From NCBI GenBank assembly GCA_026874595.1, contig CM049306.1, positions 21,871,019 through 21,935,018 of the forward strand: a DNA stretch of 64,000 bases. The letters run 5' to 3'. Made by a program: the position numbers and the translations under genes. Source of the stretch: Sipunculus nudus. Its lineage: Eukaryota > Annelida > Sipuncula > Golfingiida > Sipunculidae. Shown here piece after piece: positions 1-11,830 of the stretch; within the stretch, counting starts at the first letter, position 1, and each line of letters opens with the position of its first letter. The notes below the pieces were generated by a model, which was not told the origin of the DNA, ran no database searches, and worked only from the letters and a program-made list of their open reading frames with translations.

Positions 1-440
1 GGATGAACTTTGTCACATTATAACCTATTCTCGTTTATTACTACCTGCTTGGGTACACCTGTAATTCATAAAATAAAATAAAATCTAAAGGTGAGAAACC
101 TCTACTGGGACTCAACTACGTTGATGTAAGCAGACAAGAGTGGACTGGAAAGAGAATCAATGGTACTTTGTGAAATTACAAAACATGAAGGGGGTATTGA
201 CGTTTCATGTAACAGCAAAGGATCTCCATTAAGTCAGTGAATAATGATGGATTGCACTTACAATGACTTGTGTCTTCAATTGGAATCAATGAAAGGTTTA
301 ATAGAGATAATGTTTAAAACCAGATGCTAGGTTGGCACTAGTCCAGCATTGTCGTTTAATGTCTTGCATAACGTGTTACATGAACACATCATTCCCTAAG
401 TACGATTAAATTAGACGTATATTAGACTAATTCTATCTCC

Positions 441-472
441 TCTCTCTCTTTTTTTCTCTCTCTCTCTCTCTC

Positions 473-527
<55 letters not shown>
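441..527. repeat. Compound microsatellite (CT)n-(CA)n-(TA)n
   Basis: Consecutive CT, CA and TA dinucleotide runs lie about 60 bases before LRP exon A, upstream of its acceptor. The pyrimidine-rich part may have originated from the intron's polypyrimidine tract. Translations across it are artefacts. Confidence 0.97.
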
Positions 528-584
528 TGAATTGGTATATAATAATACATAATATGTTGACCAGGACCATTTTCACCTAAACAG

Positions 585-704
585 GCATATCCACCACATG
601 CAGCGGCTTTACTTGTAATGACGGCAGCTGTCTCCCGGCGGACCGGAAGTGTGACGGCAGAAAAGACTGTCCCAGGGGCGAAGACGAGGAAGGTTGTACT
701 CGCA
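585..704 (+). CDS. LRP-like gene, exon A: LDL-receptor class A repeat
   Basis: This is an internal exon of an LDL-receptor-family gene. Acceptor CACCTAAACAG precedes it and donor GTAAGT follows it. The 120-bp exon is phase 1 at both ends, the arrangement usual for exons that each encode one class A module. The translation contains six cysteines in class A order (TTCSGFTCNDGSCLPADRKC, then CDGRKDC and EDEEGC) and keeps the acidic DGRKD/EDEEG calcium-binding cluster. In the family such modules bind lipoprotein or other ligands outside the cell. No further class A exon is visible in the 584 bases upstream, so the gene begins before the window. The other frames here are shadows. The assignment to the family is firm; which member it is remains open. 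Confidence 0.9.
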
Positions 705-1177
705 GTAAGTCTGACAAAGCTTTGCTGTAGCTGTACGTTGTGAAACTGTTGTTTACGGTAATTGTAACCGTTATAATCAGGGGATATTTTGCCTGGATCT
801 TGAACCTTGTCTAAAATGTTCGAATACACCTGCTAATTATACTTGAAACACAGAAGGCTCGCTTTCCTGGAAAATGCTTTATGACACTTATAAATACTTT
901 TGAATTTTTTTTCTAAAACCTAATCAAAAATAGAAACCAAACCATCTCTCATTAGGCCTAACAAAAATATGCTTTTTATTGTTTATGTATACACATGTGA
1001 AAATATTTTTTTCTATTGTCAATGAAATATACTCCTAGATAAAATCTTCATCAGCTACAACTCCAGGATATAATAGTTTACGTTGTCCATTTTTACTTTA
1101 TAATGCAAAACAATTATGGAAATATAGAAATGGATAGACCAAAATACCGGCAGCCATATTAACTTATTGTCTATTTG

Positions 1178-1395
1178 GGGCCCGGACAGTCGAGGGGGTA
1201 AAACGCTCGGCTCTCTCCGCTGGCAACCCGGGTTCAATCCCCGGCGTGGCTTTGAGAGTGGGTTGAATTTACCCGTCCAAGGCCGGATATTTTACTCCGG
1301 GTTCTCAGGTTTCCTCCACCTCTGAACACTACCGAACGCCACCATATGAGCAATTGCGAGGGCCTCAATTATAATTATTAAATTAATTAAATAAA
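1178..1395 (+). mobile_element. tRNA-derived SINE in LRP intron 1
   Basis: The 5' part looks like a tRNA with RNA polymerase III promoter boxes: an A-box-like segment around 1188-1200 (CAGTCGAGGGGGTAAAACG) and a clear B box GGTTCAATCC at 1231-1240 followed by CCCGGCGTGGC. A conserved-looking body follows (CCGGGTTCTCAGGTTTCCTC at about 1297-1316), then an AT-rich simple tail (ATTATTAAATTAATTAAATAA). This layout of tRNA head, body and short tail is typical of SINEs, which use LINE enzymes to move. A functional tRNA is unlikely because the 5' half does not form a good acceptor stem. Confidence 0.78.
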
Positions 1396-1974
1396 CTATT
1401 TGTATAATTTATGTAAAATAAATATGCTCATACTTTATTATTGTCTATTCATATTTTGGTAAACTGAGCCCAAATACGGTTAAAATGTGTCACATTTTTT
1501 TTTTTTGTTATAAGAAGAAATTGGTTTAAAGGTAATCAGAATAATTGGGGATATCATGGGTGTATGATAAAGAACTTTTCTTTTATATGAATGGAGCAAA
1601 GATCGAATGGAGTAACAAAAAATACCTCTGGCATTGACTGCCTAAATTAAGGAAACCAATGGAATCATGTGGTCAGTGACCACAAACATCCATCAAATTC
1701 TCAGTGGGCACACAGCTGTCACGATCCAACAACCCCGTCCCAGGTCATCTTCAAAACAAAGCCGCAGATGTATACAAATGAATAGCTCCATTATAATATA
1801 TTGATATATGTCAGAATGGGAAAAAAACCTTTGAATTACGAATATATTAGGGTCATACAGATTATCTTCAACATTTAAGGGACCTAACCCAATTGATAGC
1901 GCCCTGATAGGCAACAGACATGTTCCATTAAAAATGGAGAATACAAACCTTGTATATTTCTTTTATGATTCCAG

Positions 1975-2275
1975 ATACGACATGCTCGGATCCCAGCTTC
2001 TGTTCTCACATCTGCAGGACTCTTCCTGACGGGAAATTCAACTGTAGTTGTCGTCCTGGATACCAAGTTGATCCTAAAGATCAGACGAACTGTATCGCAC
2101 GCGGTGAGGGACCGCGTCTCTTGTTCAGTGCCAGGAAGGATATTTTTTCCCTTGAACTGAGGTCGGGCAACGCAAGCATTGTCAAGAGAAACCTGAAAAG
2201 TGCCGTTGGTCTGGGAGTGGATGTGAGGAGAAGCATTCTGTATTGGAGTGATGTCACTGAGGGCACAATTAGCAG
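1975..2275 (+). CDS. LRP-like gene, exon B: EGF-like module and start of YWTD propeller
   Basis: The exon opens after acceptor TTATGATTCCAG and joins exon A in phase 1, completing an Asn codon. It encodes a six-cysteine EGF-like module (TCSDPSFCSHICRTLPDG through DQTNC), then the first beta-propeller strands (LLFSARKDIFSLEL) and the first YWTD-type motif, LYWSDVTEGTISR. EGF followed by propeller is the hallmark of the LDL-receptor family, where the propeller drives acid-dependent ligand release. The proposed donor is AG|GTCTGA, weaker than the others in this gene. The exon leaves in phase 2, which fits the next exon. The open frame runs on into the intron to 2342, but that extension is AT-rich and does not look coding. 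Confidence 0.88.
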
Positions 2276-2799
2276 GTCTGATTATTTAAAAAAGTTACTT
2301 AAATTTTGTTTTACATTCAAAAAGGTTCAATTTTATGCTTGAATAATGTTAAATGTAAAAGTGTTTATAACGTATACTATATATGGCTTTCAAGAACGTA
2401 AATTGAGCGAAATTTCGTATATTATAGACGCTCAGGTTTTGGGGTAAAGCGTTAAATTCTGCCTTTAGGACCTTGAGGATCAAAGTTTGCCTTGTAGCGT
2501 GCATGCAGTCACCGACCATTGCCAGCTGTTTAAGACAAACCGGTCTGTTGTAGGCTTTTTATGGCAACACTGCGCCGACATATATATATACCCCTATATT
2601 TCACTATTATCAAATAATAATATTATTATAAAATTTTTAATCATATTATGATGTGATAATGACATAAAATACTAATTATAAATAAGCCTTCACAATGTGA
2701 CACATTCCTCCCTTCAGGTCGCTGTTAATTAAGATGGGACTCTCCAATAAATTGTCCTTAGCTCCCCTGATTCTTCACATTTTCTTCCTATTGAGAGAA

Positions 2800-2802
<3 letters not shown>

Positions 2803-2870
<68 letters not shown>
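2803..2870. repeat. (AT)n microsatellite, ~34 units
   Basis: Uninterrupted AT run inside the intron between exons B and C. It immediately precedes a possible LTR remnant. Confidence 0.97.
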
Positions 2871-2875
<5 letters not shown>

Positions 2876-3050
2876 ATTTACGGGTTGCAAATTAAAGCAG
2901 ACTGAACTATCTGTCTGATGAAGCGTGCTTTTCTAGCGAAGTTTGGAACGCCGGACATGTGCACCACCAATATACGTTCGAACCCGTGATTGGGCCAATA
3001 TAATCCCCTGAGCAAAATGGTTAAGTATCAATGGGGGGCTCGTCCGGGAT
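2871..3050 (+). mobile_element. Orphan LTR-end remnant with tRNA-Pro-type primer-binding site
   Basis: TGGGGGGCTCGTCCGGGAT at 3032-3050 matches, with one extra G, the tRNA-Pro primer-binding site known from many retroelements. It follows TTAAGTATCA, which ends in CA as an LTR 3' end should. The ~160 bp before it would be LTR sequence. No gag or pol coding follows, so this is a fragment. It resembles the primer site of the Gypsy element at 42336 in core (GGGCTCGTCCGG), but its upstream sequence is not the same LTR family. Confidence 0.5.
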
Positions 3051-3378
3051 GAAATCAAACTTTGGGGACTTCTTTTTGAAGAAATTGGATTTAAGCGCCA
3101 CCTATTAAACTAAAAGGCGTGACTCCCGGCTTTATAATCTCGTGCTTTTACGGAAACGGACTAATATTTTCCGCGAAACACAATGTTTACGTAACAAAAA
3201 TGTGTGTGTGTGTGTTTTGCAGATGTTGTATAATAAAGTTCACCAACACTATATTCCACTTAGAACATTTGACATTGCTGCTGCTAAAAAAAGATGTGAA
3301 ACAATAACATTATGATGCTGTGTATCCTTAGGGAACATATTAAAAAAAATATTTTTTCATTATAAGTCTGAGGTTTAG

Positions 3379-3585
3379 GAACTCGTCAGCCAAGGAACAG
3401 GTACTAGTTCGGGGCCTGGGGACACCTGACGGTCTGGCACTGGACTGGGTCCACCGGAACCTGTATTGGACCGATACAGAGTCTGACAACATCAGTGTCA
3501 TCAATGTTGTATCAAAGAAGAGTTCCGTACTAATCAGTTCCGGTCTCGAAGAGCCCAGAGCAATCGTTGTTGACCCACGTAACGG
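3379..3585 (+). CDS. LRP-like gene, exon C: YWTD propeller blades
   Basis: Translation in the phase set by exon B gives two propeller repeats, including GLGTPDGLALDWVHRNLYWT and EEPRAIVVDPRNG. These are the standard P-x-G/A-[IL]-[AV]-[VL]-D and YWTD signatures. The donor is GG|GTAAGT and the exit phase is 2. Two in-frame acceptors are possible: AG at 3377-3378 (used here) or AG at 3365-3366, which adds four codons. Blade spacing does not clearly decide between them. The exon is flanked upstream by an orphan retroelement primer site and downstream by a hAT-like element, so both introns have been heavily invaded. Confidence 0.88.
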
Positions 3586-3660
3586 GTAAGTGGAATCTGT
3601 CGTTTCAGGGACGGACCTGTGATTTTTGAGAAGGGCATTTTTATGTTTAAAAGTCTGTAT

Positions 3661-3743
3661 CAGTGGCGTATCCAGGATTTGAAAATAGAGGGGGCGCAGC
3701 CCCAAAGTCGGGAAAGGGGGCTGTTCTGCGTCTTTTAAACATG

Positions 3744-3780
<37 letters not shown>

Positions 3781-4005
3781 TATATATTAATACTTTTTTT
3801 CTAAATTATATTGATATTCCACAAAGCCCTATTAGTAGGAAGCAAGCACATTAAAACTTGTTTGAACACACTGCGTGGCTGTTAAATTTTCTCCTACTAA
3901 ACATGTAAAATATTGTTAGCTCGTGCATAATTATTATGATTATTATATGTAATTTCGTAAGGTATCTAGTTCAAGTTGTTTATTATGTTAACCGTGGGAC
4001 CCTCA

Positions 4006-4057
<52 letters not shown>

Positions 4058-5227
4058 GCATTATTTTAACAACAGAAAAATACATGCATCAATAAGTGTA
4101 GTGTTGTAACTTATTTGTAACTTTTAAGTAGAAGATGATGTAAAAAAATTGAAATGGATTAACTATTATATGTCATTGCATCTGTCAAAGGATACTACAT
4201 CTATTTTTCATGTAGAGCTTCTGATAATGAATTCCATAATAAATTTGTAATATATTTTTGCAGAAATTAGGTTCGAACATAGCCATTTGGAGTTAAAAAG
4301 AAATAAAGATAGCCTTACCTGAGGTAATTAAAGTACATAAACACAAGAAATAATAGAAGTGAAAAAATGCTCATTGACTGTTTTTTGCATACCATTTTCA
4401 GGTTTATATTATTATTCAAAATGCAGCTTTCTGACATAAATCCTGGCCATCTAGCTCCAGAGACAGTAGCTGGGTATTTAGAGGTGATTTTATTTACCCC
4501 AGAGTCAAGAAACCGGATGCTTTCATATAGTCTTTTGGTGTATTCCAGGGTAAATTTTAAAATGAGGCATAGCAAGCGTCTAGTGAAAGTACAAATAGCT
4601 TGCATGGATTGTTTAACATTTTTTGGCCATCCACGATCATGTAACAGAACAATCAAATGGGGGTTGGGAGACTTCACTTCTGCACACAAACAAAATAGAA
4701 AAGAGAGACGGTAAAAAATGAGAGAAATGTGTATGTATATAATCCCTCTACTGTTTAGATTTATTTTAGAAATTTTCAAAGTCTGAAACTCTTCAATTTA
4801 CATTACGAACAATATCTTGCTAAGCTTTTGTTCTTTCTTCACAAAATTTCAACAAATACAACAAAACTAAACTAGTTTCTCTTGAGGTCAATAGGAACCT
4901 TAAGAACTGATAATAAATATAAATTATTATATAAGATATATATATGTATATATCTGTATTTACATTACAGACAAGATCTTTCTTGTTTTTCTTCTTTCTT
5001 TTCTGTATGGGAATAACATTACCATAACCGCGCATAGAGAAACGTGAAAATATTTTTTCTACTTAAAACGCCATATTTTATATCTGTGTGTGCATATTCA
5101 ATTGAAATAACATAAAATAAATTTGAGTTAACAAACATAACACTTGCCAGAAGTTGACTGGTATAAGTGTTAGCAGAATTTTAGGGGGGCGCGCGCCCCT
5201 TTGCGCCCCCCTATGAATACGCCCCTG
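3661..5227. mobile_element. hAT-like DNA transposon remnant in LRP intron 3
   Basis: The left end CAGTGGCGTATCCAGG (3661) and the reverse complement of the right end, CAGGGGCGTATTCATAGGGG (ending 5227), form imperfect terminal inverted repeats. Both lead into GGGGGCGCA tracts. CAG-starting ends of this kind are typical of hAT elements. No clear 8-bp target duplication is visible (GTCTGTAT on the left; CTGTGTAT overlapping the right end is 6/8 similar). The interior holds two (TA)n runs (3745-3776, 4008-4055) and a 154-codon minus-strand frame described separately. Confidence 0.5.
4315..4779 (-). other. Open frame inside the hAT-like element, family uncertain
   Basis: This minus-strand 154-codon frame includes PHLIVLLHDRGWPKNVKQ and, near the end, TVSGARWPGFMSESC. 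GWP followed later by an [AR]xxWPGhxxxI..C pattern is reminiscent of the linker and zinc-binding region before retroelement integrases. It is too degenerate to assign, and no catalytic D,D-35-E region is visible. It may be a relic of coding sequence captured by the element. Confidence 0.25.
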
Positions 5228-5579
5228 TGTATACAGTTTACATTGAATTTATATTTCGTTTTTGCATTTCTGTAAAAGTTTGTGTTAGATTCACAAAAGA
5301 TAACCACTCAGACATTATCTAGAACCCATGAGTTTCGAAAGTATATGACAAGATTACGGTTATATTATGTATCACATATGCTATGTGTTTAATGCTGTAT
5401 TTTATAATTATACAAATACGAATATAGGTAATACATTTAAACATCTAGATACATCATGCTTTAAAAACTGAATCGTAAGTCGGAATGTAAGATCATAATC
5501 AAGCATTCGTCTAAGCTAATGTATACATTTAGCTTTAGAAGATAAAACAATTTTAAAATAAAATTCTAAAACTATTTAG

Positions 5580-5695
5580 CTGGATGTACTGGACTGACTG
5601 GGGAACATCGAGGATTGAGAGGGCAGGAATGGACGGATCAGACAGAAAAGTCCTCTTAAACGAGGGCCTGCAGTGGCCAAATGGTCTGACCATCG
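5580..5695 (+). CDS. LRP-like gene, exon D: YWTD propeller blade
   Basis: Acceptor ACTATTTAG and donor GTGAGT bracket a 116-bp exon, entered in phase 2 and left in phase 1. It encodes [20 protein letters not shown] and then [16 protein letters not shown], a nearly canonical LDL-receptor YWTD blade (YWTDWG, IERAxMDGS, WPNGLTID). The first codon is completed from exon C (Gly) and the last is completed by exon E (Asp), so the reading frame runs without a break across three exons. This is the best-conserved blade in the window. Confidence 0.92.
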
Positions 5696-5769
5696 GTGAG
5701 TCATTCACAATCTTCAAGTCTCTCCTACAGGATAAACTGTTACATTTTGTTCTTCATGCATGGAGTTAG

Positions 5770-6092
5770 AAAACGGAATCTCATCAACAGTTTTTACAGT
5801 GCAAAATAAAGATGACGAATATAGTAAACTTACGTAGTAAAGCTACCAGTCCTACTAAATTGTCCTTATTTTCGTAATTATTTCGAAGCTACATATCGTT
5901 GATACCTGAATTCTATTTAAACAGCCCAATGAGTCCTTTCACAGGATTTAAACAGAGGTTATTTAATAGAACACAAGTGTTTTATTTTAGCTACACAACG
6001 CGCCTGGAGCTATTGGTAATTGAAGTGCATATATAAAAACAAAATAAAATTCTACGTTAATCGAGCATTTAAATTTACAAACTTGATTTTAG
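5770..6092 (+). other. LRP intron between exons D and E, no feature seen
   Basis: AT-rich intronic sequence. I see no repeat boundary, ORF or RNA gene that can be supported. Confidence 0.6.
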
Positions 6093-6229
6093 ATTACGGG
6101 TCCAATCAGTTGTTTTGGATCGATGCACGACTTGACGTCATCGGAACGTCAGACTTAGACGGCAACAACCAGCGCAACCTGGTGAACGACCCACTTCTTG
6201 GTCACCCGTTTGCAATCGCTGCTTTTGAG
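6093..6229 (+). CDS. LRP-like gene, exon E: propeller blade with FWID motif
   Basis: Acceptor TTGATTTTAG and donor GTACTT enclose 137 bp (phase 1 in, phase 0 out). The product reads DYGSNQLFWIDARLDVIGTS, then DLDGNNQRNLVND and GHPFAIAAFE. The YWTD motif is varied to FWID, a tolerated variant in family members. The DLDG and HPFAIAxFE signatures place this as the penultimate blade of the six-bladed propeller. Confidence 0.9.
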
Positions 6230-6771
6230 GTACTTATTTTTATAGGGAAAAGAGAATTTTATTAAGGACAAAATGATGTTAAGTATGATATTCACCAATA
6301 GGCCATAATGCATCAATGTGAAAGATATTGCCCATTTATTTATAAATAATGTAAGCTGGGCCTCATTTTGTGATGTGTGCCTTTACATTTCTAGGGGTCA
6401 CTACTTTACTGTACATTTTAAAAATGTAAACGTTGTGTCGTGAAAGGTTGACTTGTGATTTCAATGGCAGACACTTACTGAGGGTAACTCTCTACTGCTA
6501 CGGGCAGTCTAACAGTATTGTACAGGTACAAATTTATAATATATTTGTAACATGTTTGCTATTTTATTACTTGTTTGTGATTTATGTACTTTTGTGATGT
6601 TATTGTACTTTTAAGAGTAATATTTGTGAAAACAATGTGTTTCACACAATACTGACTGGAATATATGTACATCATCGGATAATGAATCAATGGAGGTTAA
6701 TTTGTTTATGTTTCATCATTGAGATTTGTTTTATTCTGACATGGTGAATACAAAGTAAGAGTCTGTTACAG

Positions 6772-6916
6772 GACTATTTATACTGGAGCGACTGGAAGCA
6801 ATCCAAGATCTTCAGGACAAATAAAAGAACGTTATCTTCGATCGACGCCATCACCACTCACATTAGTAATTCTCCAATGGACATAAAGGTCTTCCAAGTC
6901 GCCGCTCAGCCGCCAG
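6772..6916 (+). CDS. LRP-like gene, exon F: last YWTD blade
   Basis: The exon follows acceptor GTCTGTTACAG in phase 0 and ends at donor GTAAGC in phase 1. It encodes DYLYWSDWKQSKIFRTNKRT, then the region ending PMDIKVFQVAAQPP. In family members this segment (D-Y-[IL]-YW[TS]DW ... MDIxV) closes the propeller. It is normally followed by a phase-1 exon encoding an EGF module beginning near NPC and containing NGGC. No such EGF exon was found downstream in the window, so the 3' end of the gene is unresolved: it may lie beyond the satellite, be lost, or use one of the candidate exons described separately. Confidence 0.88.
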
Positions 6917-8137
6917 GTAAGCAGATAAAAATAGAAAAGAAAGGTAGCCTATAAGGCTATAGATTCTGATTTTTATTTTATTTTTTTTTTTTGCTGCATG
7001 TTAAATATAAGTTAATCTGTAAACAAATAAACCCGTAGTTACAGGATATCAGCACAGTAGGTGATGTGCTACTGATATGCTTCTTAAAGCAAAAGTCTCA
7101 TGATACCAATTTGTTTATTATCTAACCAGGATATAGTTTTATATTTAAATGACTCGTCTTCAGACTTACGGTTACTATTTGTTACAAAAGTGCTGCATCC
7201 TACCTGAACTTCCTACCTAAAACATTCATTTAGAGAAACAACAATTTTTCATCTTGTAATATAATTCATTGATGTCTTACACACACACGCAATATATATA
7301 TATATATATATTATGTGTGTGTTAATGAGAAATGGATTATATAGGGCATAATCACCGACGCGATTAGCACAACTGCTATTATTTTATTTGAAGCGAGGGA
7401 CAGGTGTGTACGGAATGGAGGATGTTCAAATCTCTGTCTGCCTTCCCCGACCGGAGGTGCGACTTGCGCATGAGCACCATCCTTTGTTCTTGGTGATGAC
7501 GGGCGTCAATGCAGGAAATCATCTAGGACACAAGAACGTCTTGAATAACATGTCAACTACTTTCTTTTAAATTCTATGTATTGGAGTGTAACAATTATTT
7601 CATTATTAAGATTTTATTTAAATGACATTACATTGAAGTGTTTTTATTTCGGAATGAGTACATTTACGTTATGTATTCTGGGCTGAAATAAGGAAAGAAA
7701 GAAAATTAATATATATATATATTGTCGGGTCTCTGATATATTTGTGCATGCCTCTTCAGCACAATCAGATGTAAGATGTTCATCATCAAGGTAAAATACA
7801 AGATGTACTTTTTTCTTTTAAAAAAAACTTCCGTACAATATATATTCAGTCTCCTTTGCTTCACTGAACAATAAAGCCATGTGAATTGTAAATGTGCCTA
7901 AGACTTCGCTCTACGCTACGGTAAACAAGTTTATCAGTTTACTCTTCATTTAGGGTTTAACAACTTAACCTAATTTGACTGAATTTCCTGTTGTAAGGCA
8001 GAGAGACCGGTCCAGACACCATAAACGTAGCCAAAAGTCGTTCTCTACTTGTGGCTGGTCTTCTAGATTACAATTCCAGACATGATTTTAAACAAAATCC
8101 GCAAAAATCCCTGGCCACCTATCTCCTCTGCCTCCAG
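6917..8137. other. Intron or post-gene region with a GC-richer patch at 7340-7570
   Basis: Mostly AT-rich, with short (TA)n at 7291-7311 and 7711-7723. A GC-richer patch at about 7340-7570 (CTTCCCCGACCGGAGGTGCG, then AGGAAATCATCTAGGACACA) gives a 60-codon frame but has no splice signals. It resembles a transposon remnant more than an exon. Confidence 0.4.
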
Positions 8138-8253
8138 GATGGATCACCGCGAACTTGCCCAGAAATGGCAAACGATACATCAATAAAAGTTCACGTACCA
8201 TGCAAACCTTGTTTGGCTCGTCGGCCTTGCAAGTAATGGATACAAACGACTAG
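8138..8253 (+). CDS. Candidate 3' exon of the LRP-like gene (weak)
   Basis: A strong pyrimidine-rich acceptor (CTCCTCTGCCTCCAG) precedes this open stretch. Joined in phase 1 to exon F, it reads GWITANLPRNGKRYINKSSR and continues to a TAG at 8251-8253. A second frame is also open here, cysteine-rich, with a TAA at 8234-8236. Neither resembles the EGF module expected after a propeller. If real it would give a short secreted tail without a membrane anchor. It could equally be a chance acceptor in an intron. Confidence 0.22.
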
Positions 8254-10960
8254 GTGTGAAAACAAGGATTAACCAATGGTCCTGTTTTCTTTTCCGATAT
8301 ACATTAATCATGACTATAGCCCTTATTTCTTGCTGGTATTGTATAAAATGTACTTTGTTACGCTCTGCCTTGCTGGCAAGTATTTCTCTTATGACCAAAT
8401 TTTGTTGTTAACTTGTTTATTTTTTCTTTTCAATAGCCTGAGTGCTTTCAAGGCCAAACCAAATTTCCCTGTACTTTTAAATTTTTCAGTGACTTCATCT
8501 TGTTGAATTTCACAGGCTTCATCAGTCTTGCATTATTCATGCATAGATAAAATGCTAATTTATTCACATGTGATAGTTTAATATTATTATAAGAATAAAA
8601 AAAATGAATTACAGTATGCACCCATTAGGAGCAAGCCATTGTTTACTTAAAATGTCATTTTATCAGGAATGACGCGTAATTTAGCTGAATTTTGACAAAA
8701 AAATAGCATGTACGTATAGAGTTATCTATATCACACACCCATTCAATTCCAATTTCATCATAAAAAATATTAGTTGAATTAGTACATAACTGAAACACAG
8801 AATATTACTAGAGATTGAATAGCATAAACACTATTGGTTGTTTATTCCTATATGAATTATGATTATGATCGTCCTCCCATTAGAACAGGTTGAGAGCCTG
8901 CCAAGAGGAATACCTCGGGAACCTAAACCAGACAGATTCCTTTTGGAAAGATATATCATCGTATAAAAGTAAGAAAAGTTCGGGTAAACGAGTCAATGCA
9001 ATGGCTTTTGCAAAGTATGAACATATCTAAAAATTATTAAATCTACATATCCAGATAATTCATAGGTTTAGGGACACTGACTACTAGTTTATGTATATTT
9101 CTGGAATTTCACTGAACGAATACTTTATCATAACGCTGAGAATGATTGCACAGGAACCAACAGGATGTCATTAACAGTCAGTAATTTAACTGGTTAAAAT
9201 TACCATCCCGTCTTTACATTTGCATTTGGACAGCCGAGTTGTGCACGAAATGTACTAGTTTTAGGTTTTGTGTTTTCTAATTTAATCTATAACAAATTAC
9301 CCAACGGGCAGAAGTTGAATGATTAATACATTTAAAAAAATATTTTTTGGTCAATTTTCATTATGCAGACTTGAGTCCCTTTCAAACAGTGTATTCAAAG
9401 AATCAACCACAGTAAATTGTCACGAGGTTTCCCAAGCACACATAATACGAAGAATTAAACCAATCTGTTGCACCTGGACTGCAACAATTGACAAGAAAGA
9501 AAAATATATTTCATCTCCATATCACCATTGATTCTGTTTTGGAATAAGGTTCATGCATCACCGTAAAGTATGTAATTCTACATTGGTGTAGTTTTAAGAA
9601 TGCCGGGGTACCAGGATCCCCTAATTAAGGCTTCTATGTATTGTAACACGCTTCAATAACACGGGTTCACCGTGTCAGTTACTAAACAAATGCTGCCCTA
9701 ATGAGCATGAATGGGGATGCCGGTATCTTTATACCTTTTAAATTTAACAGTCTAACAACCAAGGAAGGACATATAACACCAGTTAATTAAACTTGTATTA
9801 GCTATCAAGAAGCTTATTTTTTATGCTTATAAATTAGGAAGTCTGACGAGCGGCTTAGAAAATGACTACTCGAGCTCATTAAACCAGTTGTAAAAACTCC
9901 ATAAATTCTTATTAAAATCAGCAAGGATTACGTTTAATTTAAGAAATTGATAACTAAGATGAGGCGCTCACAGTAAATCCTCCAATTAGGAAAGACAATG
10001 CATATCAAATACCAACCTAAAAAAATACAATTAAAGCAGAATCCTTGCACTTAAGAGTGGATTACTGAATCATGAATTATATCTTGTACAAAATTCTGAA
10101 CCAACGTCTATTTTGCATGGTTCGATTTATATATCATTCCCGGTTTCTGTTCACATTTAATCTCGGTGGAAATTATGGATTATAAAACAAACTTCAATTT
10201 TAAAGAAACTGAATGAAATTTGTTGAGGCGTTTTCTCATCATCGAGCCAGACCAGTATTCAATTCTTATGCTTAAATCTGATTTAAACGTACAACGGAGG
10301 GATATGTGTTTGACCTGATTTTAGTTTGAGTTGTCGTGCTCGCTTTTATCAAATTTATTCTATTATGACAGGTTGCGTTCTTTATTCTCATAACATTATC
10401 TTAATATCAGGTGCACATAGGTATACAAAAAATCCATTATCTGGCGTGTATGAACACGCAAACTCAATGGATTCATCATTTATCGGCTCTACCCTCCAGA
10501 AGGCGATCCCGTATACCAGTTACTCTAATTTTGCAATGGAAAAGAATCCTTTAAAACGCTTCATTGGTCCCGATTACTTCAAGAATATAAGCGTTCCTTT
10601 CGTGGGTGATATCATCAGCGTCCACAAACTTTTATCAAAATGTCATAATTATTTAATAAGTAAAGGGACAAACAGACATAAACACCAAAGAATTAACCAA
10701 CCAACTGTGATTAAGAAGTAAAACCTTAAGGCACAGGTGTTAAGAAACTGTATAGGCTAATAAACGCATCGATATTGCCAGGAATCAAAGTATTTGAGAT
10801 ATTATATTGGTTAATATTTATGTTGAGTTTCATCAAAATCCACCATATTCCTGCTAAGTTATCGCAGAGACACCATTAATATGTGTGGATTTTTTACTAT
10901 AATAAAGCTCGAATTAGTTAATCTATGGGTACCGGACACAGAACACAAGTTTAAAATAAA
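8254..10960. other. AT-rich sequence without a supported gene
   Basis: No splice-bounded exon or transposon boundary can be defended here. The only long frame (10326-10721, 131 codons) has no similarity I recognise and is treated under rejected items. Confidence 0.5.
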
Positions 10961-11830
10961 TATTTTTATTAGCAATGGAGCAGTGGGCCCTACAAAATAC
11001 TTAAACCTTACTTTTTCATGAATAAAGGTTTGCTGTGACCTTGGCCTTTAACCCTCTAAATTATATGGGAGATTCCTACCCCCCCCCCTATATAACACAT
11101 ATATAAAATATGAAAACAATAGGGTGAGTGGAGGTAAAGTTGTAAAGAGTTATTCCAAACCTCAACCTGAGCTGGGTTTGGATCTGTACAAAGTTTCTTC
11201 GTTAAGTACAAATAACTGGTGAAAAAATTAGAATATATGGAAGTTTAAATAGCTGCAACAGGTATTGTAACTGTTCATCAGGGTACTAAGTTTACCTGAA
11301 ATATCTTCATCAGGGATGAAGCAAAGAGCTTTACAAAGACTTGTTCATGAACAACGGGGGCCTGTAACTTGACCTTTGATCCCCCAATCATACAGGGGAT
11401 TCCTATCGACATATGCAATAGATATGTGAACTATGAAAGCAATAGTGTAAATGGTTGCCGAGTTACAGAGAGTTAACAAAAAACTTTAACCTGAGCCGGG
11501 TTGGGATCTGTTCACATTTTTTTTTTTCGTTAATTGCTATTTACAGGCTCAGAAATTAAATATTGGGAAAGTTTAAATAGCTGTGCTGGGTATTATATCT
11601 GAAAATCAGTGTATACTAAGTTTAATTAAAATATCTTCATTGGCAATGGAGAAATGAGCCCAACAATAAAACTTTAACCTAACTCGTTCATGAACAACGG
11701 GGACCTGTGACCTTTTGATCCCCAAGTCATAGGGACATTCCTAACCTCCTATACAATACTTATGTTAAATATGAAAGCAATCGGGTGGTTCCCTTGTTAT
11801 AAAGAGTTAACAAAAACCTATTACCTGGGG
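10961..11830. repeat. Three degenerate ~330-bp tandem repeats
   Basis: The motif GATTCCTA/CATTCCTAAC recurs at about 11070, 11397 and 11727 (spacing about 326 and 330). Each copy continues with 'ATGAAAGCAAT' or a close variant, then an AGAGTTA...CAAA segment and, in two copies, 'CCTGAGC(T/C)GGGTT'. Repeats of this general style are common in bivalve genomes. No coding capacity is evident. Confidence 0.75.

Noticed and set aside
1178-1260. Functional tRNA gene
   Set aside because: A good B box and CCGGGTTCAATCCCCGG arm are present, but the 5' half does not complete a cloverleaf and a SINE body follows.
10326-10721. 131-codon plus-strand frame
   Set aside because: No recognisable motif, no convincing splice pair and no promoter. 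It could be real but cannot be supported from sequence alone.
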